Origin: an actinobacterium SCGC AAA044-N04
GTDB taxonomy: Bacteria; Actinomycetota; Actinomycetes; Nanopelagicales; Nanopelagicaceae
Reading direction: 5' to 3'
Length of the DNA: 64,000 nucleotides
NCBI GenBank assembly: GCA_000378885.1
Contig: KB900461.1
Location: 97,846-161,845, forward strand
The notes below the pieces were generated by a model. The model worked only from the letters and a program-made list of their open reading frames with translations, had not been told where the DNA came from and made no database searches. Shown in pieces: positions 28,514 to 38,015 of this stretch (position 1 is its first letter; each line of letters starts with the position of its first letter). The position numbers and the translations under genes were made by a program.

Positions 28514-31500
28514 ATGCTAAATAGACTCAGTATTTTCAAGACAAGTAAATTCGTTGCAATCTTGCTCTTTGTGAGTTTATTGACCGTGCCGTATGGATCA
28601 CAGACAACGCCTACAGCACAAGCTGCTGATTCGAATACGACCACTGCTGGTTATGATTTTTCATTTTCATTGCCACAGATGAATGATACTTACCTTGTAG
28701 AACCGAACGCACCAGAACCAGCGCGATGGGTTTTGTATGCCTCTTCCACAAGTTCTGGAACAATCACCATTGATTGGTCTAACTCGTTACAAGAAACAAC
28801 AACAGTTATTGCAAATAGTGTTACGAGTATTGAAGTAAATCTGGCTGATACTCAAGACGGGCTGCCAGGTGCTCACTGGCAGTGGGGTGGTCCCTTTATC
28901 GGCGTTTCAGGAAACCTGGGAGAAATCTCAAACCAAATCCATTCCACAGTTCCTATTTCTTTGTATGGTTGCTTTCTAACCTTCGCTGCCTCTGATTGCA
29001 CTACTTTTTATCCAACTTCAACTTGGGGAACTAAATATCGCCCGCTATATGACAAGGGCTCCTACCTTCCAGAGCAATTAACAATTCTCGGAGGGGCATC
29101 CCCAAGCAGGGTGACTATTTCATTTCCTTTCGACCTAGGCACTAAAGAGGGAGACTTCTTAGCTGGAGAAACGTACTCATTCGATCTACGCGCTCACGAG
29201 GTGTGGAATAATTTTACTAATGGAAGCGGTAGCAACGATTTCAGCGGAATTTTGATTACAAGCACTTCTCCGATATCAGTAGGAAATGGTGCCATATGCA
29301 CAAATTTCGGAGAAACATTTGCCCGGGTTAATGGAGCTTGTGATGCAGGTTTTCAAATTGTTCCTCCAATTTCTTCGTGGGGAAGTGCATTCATAACAAC
29401 AAATTATAAGAATTCTGCGGGAGGTGGGTCTGGTTATCGAATTCTGGCCGATAAAGATAATACGGTCATTCAAATCACGGGTGATTCAGGCAGTATTAAT
29501 CATGCAAACATTTCAGGTGGGAATCCATTAGATATTATCGATCCAACCAACGTAGTTATAAACGCAGGGGAATATTATCAATTTGAAGCTTTCCAAGACG
29601 ATATATCCTTGAATAAGAGCTTGGTCATAAATACAAGTAATCCCGTACTTATTGGTCATTACATGGGCAATGGAAATTACACATCAAATGGTGTTTCTGA
29701 TACCGGAGACCCGTCTATGAATTACGTGGTCCCGTATCAGCAATTTATGTCTCGCTATGCATTTGTAAGCCCACCTGATTTGGCTGTGGCATTAGCGAAT
29801 GTGGTCGTGCCCACAATTTCAGTATCAGCGCTAACTCTTGATGGTCTATCTGTCTCCTCAGAATTGTTTCGTGAAATCCCTGGAACAAGTTGGTCTTCTG
29901 CACAGTTAGAATTAACTACTGGAACACATGTATTTAACAGTAATGTGGCATTTGGCATGGAAGCCTATGGAGCTGGATTTTATGATTCGTATGCCTACAC
30001 CGGTGGTGCCAACACCTCTAACATCAGTGCCGTCCGATCATTAACTATCTCACCCTCAACTTTTGCCGGTGTTGTCGGACAAACAGTTTGCGTACCTATT
30101 ACCGTCAAGGATGCATACGGTTCACCAGTCGTTGGCGTTCGAGTCGATGCAACTATTTCTGGCGCGAGTGGAACCCTAAATAGCAATTCACTAGCTGACT
30201 CATTCGGTATTGCCAACATCTGTTATGTAGGTACAGCAGTAGGTGCAGATGCAATTTCTGTAAGCGCAAATAGCTTTACAGCAACCGCAATTGTAAATTG
30301 GACTTCACTTGCACCTGTTATTTCTTACTCTCCAAGTTCATTTGATCTCGATAATATCGGGGCAATGCCAAGTATTTATCCAACAAATACTGGCGGAGCT
30401 GCTGTCTCATGGAGTTCAACCCCAGCACTTCCTACTGGAATCACTTTAAACACAACTACAGGTGTAATTTCTGGAAGTCCAACGACAATTCAAACATTGG
30501 CGTCATATGTAATCACAGCCACTAATACATCAGGAAGCAGTACAGCCACTATCCAGATTTCAATTAGTGCTGGTACTGCCCCAGTTATCAGCTACTCACC
30601 GGCAACGGTTGTTGGGTTGCTTGATACGCCTTTAACAACTATTTCTCCTATTACAACGGGAACTTGGCCAACCTGGTCAATCACACCAAGCTTGCCTTCA
30701 GGCGTGCGCTTCAATGCGCAAAACGGTCAAATTACAGGTACCCCAGGTGCGCAATCAGCTGTTACGGCCTACACCGTCACTGCTACAAATAACACTGCGT
30801 CGGCAATCACCACATTCACATTCTCAGTGCAGGCAACACCACCTGTTATTTCTTTCCCAACCTCATCCTTTACTGGGACTAAGAACATTCCGCTTAATAC
30901 GATTGCTCCTCGCAACCTTGGATCCCCAGTTGCTACCTGGAGTATTTTGCCAATACTTCCTGCCGGACTTAATTTAAACCCAGCAAATGGAAGTATTTTC
31001 GGTACCCCAACTGAAACATCAACCGTTACTTCTTACACGGTCACAGGTACAAACTCAGCTGGATCATCAAGTGCTTCATTTACTTTAACAATTGCAGAAA
31101 CTTTGGCAGCACCGAGCATTGCTTACTCACCTAGTACTCTCACAGCCCTTGTTGGCCAGGCAATCACCACCATGTTGCCAACAAACTCAGGTGGCGATGC
31201 ATCCTCTTGGACTATAACCCCTGCCCTACCTGCGGGTCTGCTCTTTAGTTCATCCATTGGAACTATCTACGGAACGCCTACAGCGACCTCTGCGGCCACG
31301 GCATACACAGTCACTGCCTTTAACTCCACTGATTCCAGCACGGCATTGGTCAATATTGGAGTTATTCAACTCCTTGCTCCAAACATCACAATTAGCCCAA
31401 ATGTGGTGCATGGACACGTTGCAACTCCACTTACTACGGTTCAACCTACTAATACAGGTGGTCTACCAAGTTTATGGACAATCACCCCTGCACTACCTGC

Positions 31501-32665
31501 AGGTCTTTCATTTAACCCAATCAACGGATCAATTTCTGGAACACCGACTGCTGTTTCATCTGCAACTGCATATTCGGTATTTGCTCAAAATATCGTTGAT
31601 AGTTCAACGGCCACCGTCACTATCGATATCACGCCGTTCCCAGCACCTGTTATTTCATACACAGCATCTTCGCTGCGCTTAACTACAGGCTCTGCGCTAT
31701 CGACCTTAACTCCACGCAATACTGGCGGAGCTGTGGCAACGTGGGGCATCTCTGCAACGCTGCCTGCAGGTTTGAGCTTTAACACCTCCACAGGTGTTAT
31801 TTCAGGAACTCCAACTCAGGCGAGTGCACTCACCAGCTACCTGATCACTGCCACAAACGTTGGTGGTACTTCCACAGTTTCCATCTCAATTGATGTGAAC
31901 AACCCAGTGGTGTCAATGCCAGATCCGGTTCAAACATCCACCATTACTTCTTCTTCATCTATCTGCACGGGAACAACTGCCTCTGTAGTGATCAAGGGAA
32001 GTTTTGTAGCAAAAATCTCTAAGATAACTATTAATGGAGTTTCACTAGAGAGTTCTCAATGGGTTCAAACACAGGATTCGGTAACGATTTCACTTGGTTC
32101 TCGCCCTGCCGGAACTTTGGAAGTTTCTATCTATAACGCTCAAGCACCTGTTCTTGCCACACAGAGCGTTCAGTACTCAGGTCCATGTACTCCAGCAGTT
32201 GTGACTCCAACGCCTATACCAACACCAACAGTGACCCCAACACCAGTTCCAACTCCTACGGTCACTCCTGTGCCAACCCCAACTGCCACACCTAAGCCAA
32301 CAGTTGCACCTATCCCTATGGAGAATCCATCTAAGGGTCTGAAATACATAGGCAGTGTTTACTTTGCAATAGGATCTTCAAAACTCACACTGGCATCACA
32401 AAAGACATTGCGCGCAATTGCTGCAGCACTTAAATCTTCTAAAACTCCACAAGTTCTCTCTCTCGGTAATACCGACAATAAAGGAGAAGCCAAAAACAAT
32501 GCTCTGTCTAAAGCACGCTCAGCAGCAGTGATTGCATACCTCAAGAAGTTAAACCCAGAGCCTGTATACGTTCTGCGCTGGTATGGATCCACACGCCCTG
32601 TTGGCAAGACCAACTCGGCAGCTGATTTAGCGAAGAATAGAAGAGTTGAGGTTTGGCGGAGGTAG
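28514..32665 (+). CDS. Giant secreted protein: signal peptide, IgGFc-binding-like N-terminal region, six tandem Ig-like repeats, Pro/Thr linker, C-terminal OmpA-like domain
   Basis: SP MLNRLSIFKTSKFVAILLFVSLLTVPYGSQTTPTAQA; GDPSMNYVVPYQQFMSRYAFVSP; six about 88-aa repeats starting [AP]P.I.[YF/I]...; ALSKARSAAVIAYL...NRRVEVWRR OmpA-like motif. Confidence 0.85.
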   Translation: MLNRLSIFKTSKFVAILLFVSLLTVPYGSQTTPTAQAADSNTTTAGYDFSFSLPQMNDTYLVEPNAPEPARWVLYASSTSSGTITIDWSNSLQETTTVIANSVTSIEVNLADTQDGLPGAHWQWGGPFIGVSGNLGEISNQIHSTVPISLYGCFLTFAASDCTTFYPTSTWGTKYRPLYDKGSYLPEQLTILGGASPSRVTISFPFDLGTKEGDFLAGETYSFDLRAHEVWNNFTNGSGSNDFSGILITSTSPISVGNGAICTNFGETFARVNGACDAGFQIVPPISSWGSAFITTNYKNSAGGGSGYRILADKDNTVIQITGDSGSINHANISGGNPLDIIDPTNVVINAGEYYQFEAFQDDISLNKSLVINTSNPVLIGHYMGNGNYTSNGVSDTGDPSMNYVVPYQQFMSRYAFVSPPDLAVALANVVVPTISVSALTLDGLSVSSELFREIPGTSWSSAQLELTTGTHVFNSNVAFGMEAYGAGFYDSYAYTGGANTSNISAVRSLTISPSTFAGVVGQTVCVPITVKDAYGSPVVGVRVDATISGASGTLNSNSLADSFGIANICYVGTAVGADAISVSANSFTATAIVNWTSLAPVISYSPSSFDLDNIGAMPSIYPTNTGGAAVSWSSTPALPTGITLNTTTGVISGSPTTIQTLASYVITATNTSGSSTATIQISISAGTAPVISYSPATVVGLLDTPLTTISPITTGTWPTWSITPSLPSGVRFNAQNGQITGTPGAQSAVTAYTVTATNNTASAITTFTFSVQATPPVISFPTSSFTGTKNIPLNTIAPRNLGSPVATWSILPILPAGLNLNPANGSIFGTPTETSTVTSYTVTGTNSAGSSSASFTLTIAETLAAPSIAYSPSTLTALVGQAITTMLPTNSGGDASSWTITPALPAGLLFSSSIGTIYGTPTATSAATAYTVTAFNSTDSSTALVNIGVIQLLAPNITISPNVVHGHVATPLTTVQPTNTGGLPSLWTITPALPAGLSFNPINGSISGTPTAVSSATAYSVFAQNIVDSSTATVTIDITPFPAPVISYTASSLRLTTGSALSTLTPRNTGGAVATWGISATLPAGLSFNTSTGVISGTPTQASALTSYLITATNVGGTSTVSISIDVNNPVVSMPDPVQTSTITSSSSICTGTTASVVIKGSFVAKISKITINGVSLESSQWVQTQDSVTISLGSRPAGTLEVSIYNAQAPVLATQSVQYSGPCTPAVVTPTPIPTPTVTPTPVPTPTVTPVPTPTATPKPTVAPIPMENPSKGLKYIGSVYFAIGSSKLTLASQKTLRAIAAALKSSKTPQVLSLGNTDNKGEAKNNALSKARSAAVIAYLKKLNPEPVYVLRWYGSTRPVGKTNSAADLAKNRRVEVWRR
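30311..31902 (+). repeat. Six tandem Ig-like (He_PIG-type) domain repeats of about 265 bp
   Basis: Repeat starts APVISYSPSSF, APVISYSPATV, PPVISFPTSSF, APSIAYSPSTL, APNITISPNVV, APVISYTASSL, each with ...LP.G..[FL]....G.I.GTP.... Confidence 0.85.
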
Positions 32666-32699
32666 AGGCTCAACCTCTCTTTAACTACGGAAAGCATGA

Positions 32700-32821
32700 G
32701 ATGACCAGTCTTTCTTGGAAGCAGATTGGTGGTCTAGGAACCCTAGAAGATAAACAACTTACTTTTTTAATTGAATAGAAATCATTTGATGACACCAATT
32801 GGTGTTGTTAAAGTAGATTAG
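32700..32821 (+). pseudogene. Decayed, internally deleted copy of the 3' part of the VOC-like gene (23136..23783)
   Basis: tcttggaagcagattggtggtctaggaaccctagaagataaacaactt...attgaaTAGaaatca aligns with tcgtggaagcagattggtgttctaggaactctagaagacaagcagcta...attgaatggaaatca; then gatgacaccaattggtgttgttaaagtagattag matches the 3' end gatgacacctagtggtgttgtgagagttgattag. Confidence 0.88.
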
Positions 32822-33209
32822 ATGCCGCTTGAGAGAATACACGTGGTGAAGTTTTCCAAGACAAGGGAATTTTTCGACTCGACGTCTTTTTTGATTTTAA
32901 TCTTAAGATCTTGCAGCTTGAAGAATCCTTCTCTAAATAAGGATTGATTCAATACCTAAAGAGTCATATTTTATGTTAAGTGCTTGTACCTCACTATCGC
33001 TAAAAGGTGAAATTTTTGAGCGTAGTGACATTGGGCAGAAGCTCTCGAACAGTAAAATGGAAAGTGTAGGACTCAAATGAGACCAACTAACAAGCATTGG
33101 TGATAGTTTTTGGGCATGGTTAGAGGGACTGTCTGGCTTAACCATCGGGAAACGCCTCTATGGATCTTTCTACGTAATCAAAATAGAGCAGCAAAAAGCC
33201 GATGACATT

Positions 33210-35171
33210 ATGTTGATTTCTTTGGCATTTGGCGCATTAATCCTTACAAGCACATTCTTAGTTGGAAATTTATTTGCTCATAAGATACCCAAACCTAATT
33301 CATATTTGCATCTTGCCGGAATAAATTTAGCGGGAATGGCTACTTTGGTATGGCTAGCGAGCATCGCTGAATTGGCAAAACAACGATTTACACCATATTT
33401 TATTGCGATTCTCCTAGTTTCCATAACGTTCTTAATACCTCGCTTATGGGCAATAAATTTTGAGAATCTTTCATTGAGAAAACGCTTTACACAGAACTTG
33501 CAAGATATAAAGTATGGGTTTCTGACCCTAAGTATGGGACTTATACCAGCCGTCTTACATTCCCCACTTACAGAAATTAACTCAACAAAGATGTCCTTTA
33601 GAATTGGGCCAGATCTCGCCGGATGGACAGCAGCAACTAAATATTTCTGTAATAACTCATCGCGTGAGAAATTGTCTTCTTCAATTGTTGAACAACTGGG
33701 TTTAGAAAATATCAGTCAAGCATTTCGCAACCCAGTTCAATTTCAAAAATCATATATCGGTAGTGCACCTTCTTTCACCGATCAAGTTACGGGTGAATTT
33801 TTAATAGGAGCAAACAGAGTAGGCCTTCCAAAGTTCTTATCCGGATTCTGCACTTTAGCTCCCGACTTGCTCAACAACATTATGGTAGGTGGGGTTATTT
33901 GGGCTGTAGTCACTATGTGCTTATTAGTTATTGGCATATTAAAGATGAACGAGATTTCATCATTCATAATTATGGCCACCACATGTATTGCTATTTTTAA
34001 TGTAAATACACTCTCCGTATTAATGGAGGGTGGATATGGTCAATTCATCTCTACACCTTTTCTAGTTTCTGCGGTTTTTTTCATCCAGAAAAAGTTTGAT
34101 TCAAATATCTCAATGACTTTTATTGCCATTTTTATGATGTTTTCATTGAATGCCTATCAAGACGTAGTTATCGTTTTTGCAATTTTTTCTCTATTCTACC
34201 TTTTGCTTTATTACGTTAGACAAAAAAACATCACAATTCTTAGTTTTACTGCCTGCAGGAGGCTCTTCATCACTGCCGGATTAGTGGCATTGCTAAATGT
34301 GCATCAACTTGGGTCCATTTATCGTCTTTTTCTTGAAAGAATCAAAGCTAATGGGGGCACAGGGGTTGTGAGCGGCTGGGATCAAGGCAAAATTGCTTTT
34401 CCTATAAATCTCCTTGGTGTGTTCAATTGGCTCCCATACTCGTCAGAAAATCACTCGTGGGGGCTTGGAATTTTTCTAGTAACAATATTTCTAAGCTTGA
34501 TAATTATAATAATCTTAGTGAGAGAATTCTTTAAGAAGAATGCCTTGCTTACATTGACGGTTTTTATGTCCTATCTGCTAATCAGTTTACTAGTTTATAG
34601 AAATGGGCTTAACGGCATACTTTATTACAATATAGACGGTGCGCCTGTCAGGGGAACAAACAATTATCAAGTTTGGAAATTAATGGCCTATGGTACACCA
34701 ATTGTTCTTATCAATATTGTTTCGGAATACTCTAAACACTTTCAGGTAAAGGTGGAACCTTTAGCCAAAAGAGCAGTGGTAATACTCATTTTGTCAGTGA
34801 GTTTAACTAGTATGACCTGGGTGAATGATTGGATCAGGTATAGGGTTTTTAGTATAAGCACGACCGATAATTTCGCTATGGATATCCTTGATAAATACGA
34901 TGTTCTAATTATCGGAAGTTGGACAGGAAGTGCAGTCTCGCTTACTTTGGAAGGTGATGTGAGATATTTCTTGCCAAGCCGTGGATTCGGGCTTCCAAGT
35001 TTCCGCAGCTCGCCTAATAGAGAAATTGCATACCTTCTACCAAGAGGTCAATGTATTGATTACTCCTGTTTATCAGCAGAGGTGACTAGGCGTGGCCTTG
35101 AATCTCCCGAAGCCTTTAAATTAATTTATGAAGATAGCGACGTTATTGCATTCTTGGGAACAAAGGCCTAA
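33210..35171 (+). CDS. Multi-TM membrane protein, possibly a polyprenyl-linked glycosyltransferase or cell-envelope protein
   Basis: Many hydrophobic segments and a short non-TM C-terminal region; next to glycan genes. Confidence 0.55.
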   Translation: MLISLAFGALILTSTFLVGNLFAHKIPKPNSYLHLAGINLAGMATLVWLASIAELAKQRFTPYFIAILLVSITFLIPRLWAINFENLSLRKRFTQNLQDIKYGFLTLSMGLIPAVLHSPLTEINSTKMSFRIGPDLAGWTAATKYFCNNSSREKLSSSIVEQLGLENISQAFRNPVQFQKSYIGSAPSFTDQVTGEFLIGANRVGLPKFLSGFCTLAPDLLNNIMVGGVIWAVVTMCLLVIGILKMNEISSFIIMATTCIAIFNVNTLSVLMEGGYGQFISTPFLVSAVFFIQKKFDSNISMTFIAIFMMFSLNAYQDVVIVFAIFSLFYLLLYYVRQKNITILSFTACRRLFITAGLVALLNVHQLGSIYRLFLERIKANGGTGVVSGWDQGKIAFPINLLGVFNWLPYSSENHSWGLGIFLVTIFLSLIIIIILVREFFKKNALLTLTVFMSYLLISLLVYRNGLNGILYYNIDGAPVRGTNNYQVWKLMAYGTPIVLINIVSEYSKHFQVKVEPLAKRAVVILILSVSLTSMTWVNDWIRYRVFSISTTDNFAMDILDKYDVLIIGSWTGSAVSLTLEGDVRYFLPSRGFGLPSFRSSPNREIAYLLPRGQCIDYSCLSAEVTRRGLESPEAFKLIYEDSDVIAFLGTKA

Positions 35172-35175
35172 TTAC

Positions 35176-37077
35176 ATGAATATAAAGAAGGCATCAAGAA
35201 AGAGCGTTTTTTTTGTAGTCTTATTCATTCTTTTTGGAAGTCTTTGGGTATTGCCTACAAGTTCAGAGGTCGTCTGTAGTGGAAATGAGTGCGCTCCGCT
35301 TTGGGGTGGCGGGAAAACCTTAAATGGAAAACACGTTGAAACCTTCGATATTCGAATAGAGGTTTTACCTAAAACAACACAAGATTTTATCTCAGATTTT
35401 AGGGATGAAGGAAAAGGAATTGGTTTATCCTGGAACCAACAGGGTCAACTATTGATAACTATTCCAATGCGAAATGGAGCCATCACCGCCTTTGGTTATA
35501 CAACACCGCAAAGTGCGACCTTTAAGAGTATTAGAATTAGAGTTATCAAAAGTGACGAGATATATTTTTTCATAGATGAGAAAATTGCTTATTCTCATAG
35601 GTACGAAAATGCTCCCTTTTTTATGAATCCGGTAGTCCCTATTGCCACGCCAAGCGGGGAGGGAAAAGTTGATTTTACGGTGAGTCATTTCAAGGTAAGC
35701 GTAGAAAGCCAGACTAATCCTCTGCCAAGAGTCGGGTCGATTCTATTCATAATTGGGCTCTTCGGCTTTACAACCCAAAAGATACTCAAGAAAGTATTTC
35801 CCTTTGAAGTACAGAGTACAAAGCAAAAAACGGCAATAGAGCCCACTTATTACGGTTTAGCAGCAATATCTTGGGCGCTAACTATTTTTGTTTGGGTTAG
35901 AAATCCTATTGATGCCACTGGAGCTGTCAACCCAGGTCCATTTGGCCCAATAGGAGCTGCTTTTTCAGACTTCTTTCAGCTTTCACAATTAGCTCAATTT
36001 GATCGTCCATATGATTTTGGTGGGACTAATTATCCACCTGCCGGATTACTTTTTCTAAGATTAATTACTTTTTTTGACCCTAACGATTTGTCACTCTTTC
36101 CCCTAGCAGGAATTATGTTAGGAGCCATATCTTTCCTTCTCATGGACATCACAAGGAAAAAGACTGGAATGCTTCTCGTTTTGTTCTCATTTCCTTTTGT
36201 TTTTGGTGTCATCCGTGGGAATCTAGATATTTTATCAATCTCTCTAATTTGGATTTCAGTTCTAGCCTGGAAGAAAGAGAGATATATATCTGCTGGAATT
36301 GCTCTAGCATTTGCTATCGCTTTCAAAATATGGCCTTTAATTTTCCTAGCTCTTTATCTCAAGAAAAAAAGCCACAAATCTTTATATATCGCGCTATCTC
36401 TTACAATAATTCTTACTGTATCGGCATCATTTATTCTTGGGTATACTCAGATATTTGAAATTGTCAGGATTTCATTTTCTGCACTTTTTGATCAGTCCAA
36501 AATGGGCACGTATGCATTCCAGAATACCTTTTCAGCCTCTGCACTACTTTTCATAGGGCACATCATTTTAATGTCAAGAAACCCATTCAACATTACGCAA
36601 TTGGAAGTGGATAATTCGCTTGGCTACGTTAATGGAGGCTATGCAGCCATGACGCTATTAGCGCTTCTCATTGCATTTATCTACTTCTTCTTCAAAACAA
36701 GATCTATTTCCATAAAGTATTTAATTCTGTGCGGTATTGCATTGTCAATTCCAACACAATCTTTCACATATCGAGGTGCGGTCATTTTACTATTTTTCTT
36801 TTTACATAACCAAGAGGAGCAAGTGAGACTAAGACCAAAAGCAGGAGCTACTAGAAAATTGCCCCAAGAAAAATCAGGCACCACGGATTTTCTAAAGAAG
36901 ATTGCAAGTTGGGCAGCAATTCCCCTCTTTGCACCGGCCGCTTACTATTTTGTGCCTGGAACCCAGTTCTCGACCGGATCACTATTGCAACCGCTCGGAC
37001 TTTTGATTTTTATTGGGGTAATGATTTTCCAAGAGAAGAAACACTCAAAAAATGAGCTCTTAGCGTCGAGAATGTAA
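35176..37077 (+). CDS. Multi-TM glycosyltransferase-like protein (GT87/mannosyltransferase-like) with N-terminal extracytoplasmic beta-rich domain
   Basis: RPYDFGGTNYPPAGLLFLRL, LSFKIWPLIF-type motifs (IAFKIWPLIFLALYL); ORF track start 35128, Met at 35176 preferred. Confidence 0.6.
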   Translation: MNIKKASRKSVFFVVLFILFGSLWVLPTSSEVVCSGNECAPLWGGGKTLNGKHVETFDIRIEVLPKTTQDFISDFRDEGKGIGLSWNQQGQLLITIPMRNGAITAFGYTTPQSATFKSIRIRVIKSDEIYFFIDEKIAYSHRYENAPFFMNPVVPIATPSGEGKVDFTVSHFKVSVESQTNPLPRVGSILFIIGLFGFTTQKILKKVFPFEVQSTKQKTAIEPTYYGLAAISWALTIFVWVRNPIDATGAVNPGPFGPIGAAFSDFFQLSQLAQFDRPYDFGGTNYPPAGLLFLRLITFFDPNDLSLFPLAGIMLGAISFLLMDITRKKTGMLLVLFSFPFVFGVIRGNLDILSISLIWISVLAWKKERYISAGIALAFAIAFKIWPLIFLALYLKKKSHKSLYIALSLTIILTVSASFILGYTQIFEIVRISFSALFDQSKMGTYAFQNTFSASALLFIGHIILMSRNPFNITQLEVDNSLGYVNGGYAAMTLLALLIAFIYFFFKTRSISIKYLILCGIALSIPTQSFTYRGAVILLFFFLHNQEEQVRLRPKAGATRKLPQEKSGTTDFLKKIASWAAIPLFAPAAYYFVPGTQFSTGSLLQPLGLLIFIGVMIFQEKKHSKNELLASRM

Positions 37078-37241
37078 TTCACGCAGTATGGTTATCTTGG
37101 ATATTTCACATGGCTATGGTTTCTTTAAAATCTGCTTTTTTGACTGCCTAAGAAGTTTAAATCCACAATTTGAGTGGATGGCGTGTCACCGCACGGGGAT
37201 GACCCCCACAACAATTACGATTTTATGAGAGACTTACCCTC

Positions 37242-38015
37242 ATGAGAATTGTACTTCTTGCTGGTGGCCTTGGAACGCGCCTAAGAGAAGAAACTGAGTT
37301 CCGGCCAAAGCCAATGGTTCCAGTAGGTGGAAAACCAATCCTGTGGCACATCATGAAGACGTTTGCATTTCATGGACACCAAGACTTTATAGTGTGCACT
37401 GGGTATCGTGGAGATTACATCCGACAATATTTTCATGAGTTTGAAGCAATGAATTCGGATTTCACAGTAAAAATTGGATCCAAAGTATCCTCAAAAACTC
37501 ACGGCATCCTGGAAGAGTCCGGGTGGGAAGTCACAGTGGCAGACACTGGAGCTGAAACTATGACTGGAGGTAGGGTTTTTAGGGTGAGAGATTACGTGGG
37601 CAAAGAAACTTTCATGTGTACCTATGGTGACGGTCTTGCGGATGTTAATATTTCAGACTTGCTTAAATTTCATAAATCACACGGAAAACTAGCTACAGTG
37701 ACTGCGGTTCGACCTGTGTCGAGATTTGGCGTTCTTGAGATGGACGAATCAGGAGCAGTACAGAGTTTTCAAGAAAAACCTCAATCAGATGGTTGGATTA
37801 ATGCTGGCTACTTTGTTTTTGAACCTAAAGTTTTTGACTACCTTGGCCCAAATTCAATTTTGGAGCGCGAGCCCATGGCCAATCTTGCGAAGGATGGTCA
37901 GTTAGTCGCATACAAACATGATGGTTTCTTCCAACCGATGGACACATATCGCGAGATGTCGATGCTTAATGAAATGTGGGATGCAAATAACGCGCCATGG
38001 AAGGTTTGGAAATGA
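37242..38015 (+). CDS. rfbF: Glucose-1-phosphate cytidylyltransferase
   Basis: MRIVLLAGGLGTRLREETEFRPKPMVPVGGKPILWHIMKTF. Confidence 0.93.
   Translation: MRIVLLAGGLGTRLREETEFRPKPMVPVGGKPILWHIMKTFAFHGHQDFIVCTGYRGDYIRQYFHEFEAMNSDFTVKIGSKVSSKTHGILEESGWEVTVADTGAETMTGGRVFRVRDYVGKETFMCTYGDGLADVNISDLLKFHKSHGKLATVTAVRPVSRFGVLEMDESGAVQSFQEKPQSDGWINAGYFVFEPKVFDYLGPNSILEREPMANLAKDGQLVAYKHDGFFQPMDTYREMSMLNEMWDANNAPWKVWK

Noticed and set aside
32359-32697. 112-aa antisense ORF at the OmpA-like domain
   Set aside because: Antisense artefact of a coding region
32700-32821. Programmed frameshift or recoding of the VOC-like fragment
   Set aside because: The fragment lacks most of the gene, has an in-frame stop and an internal deletion; simple decay explains it
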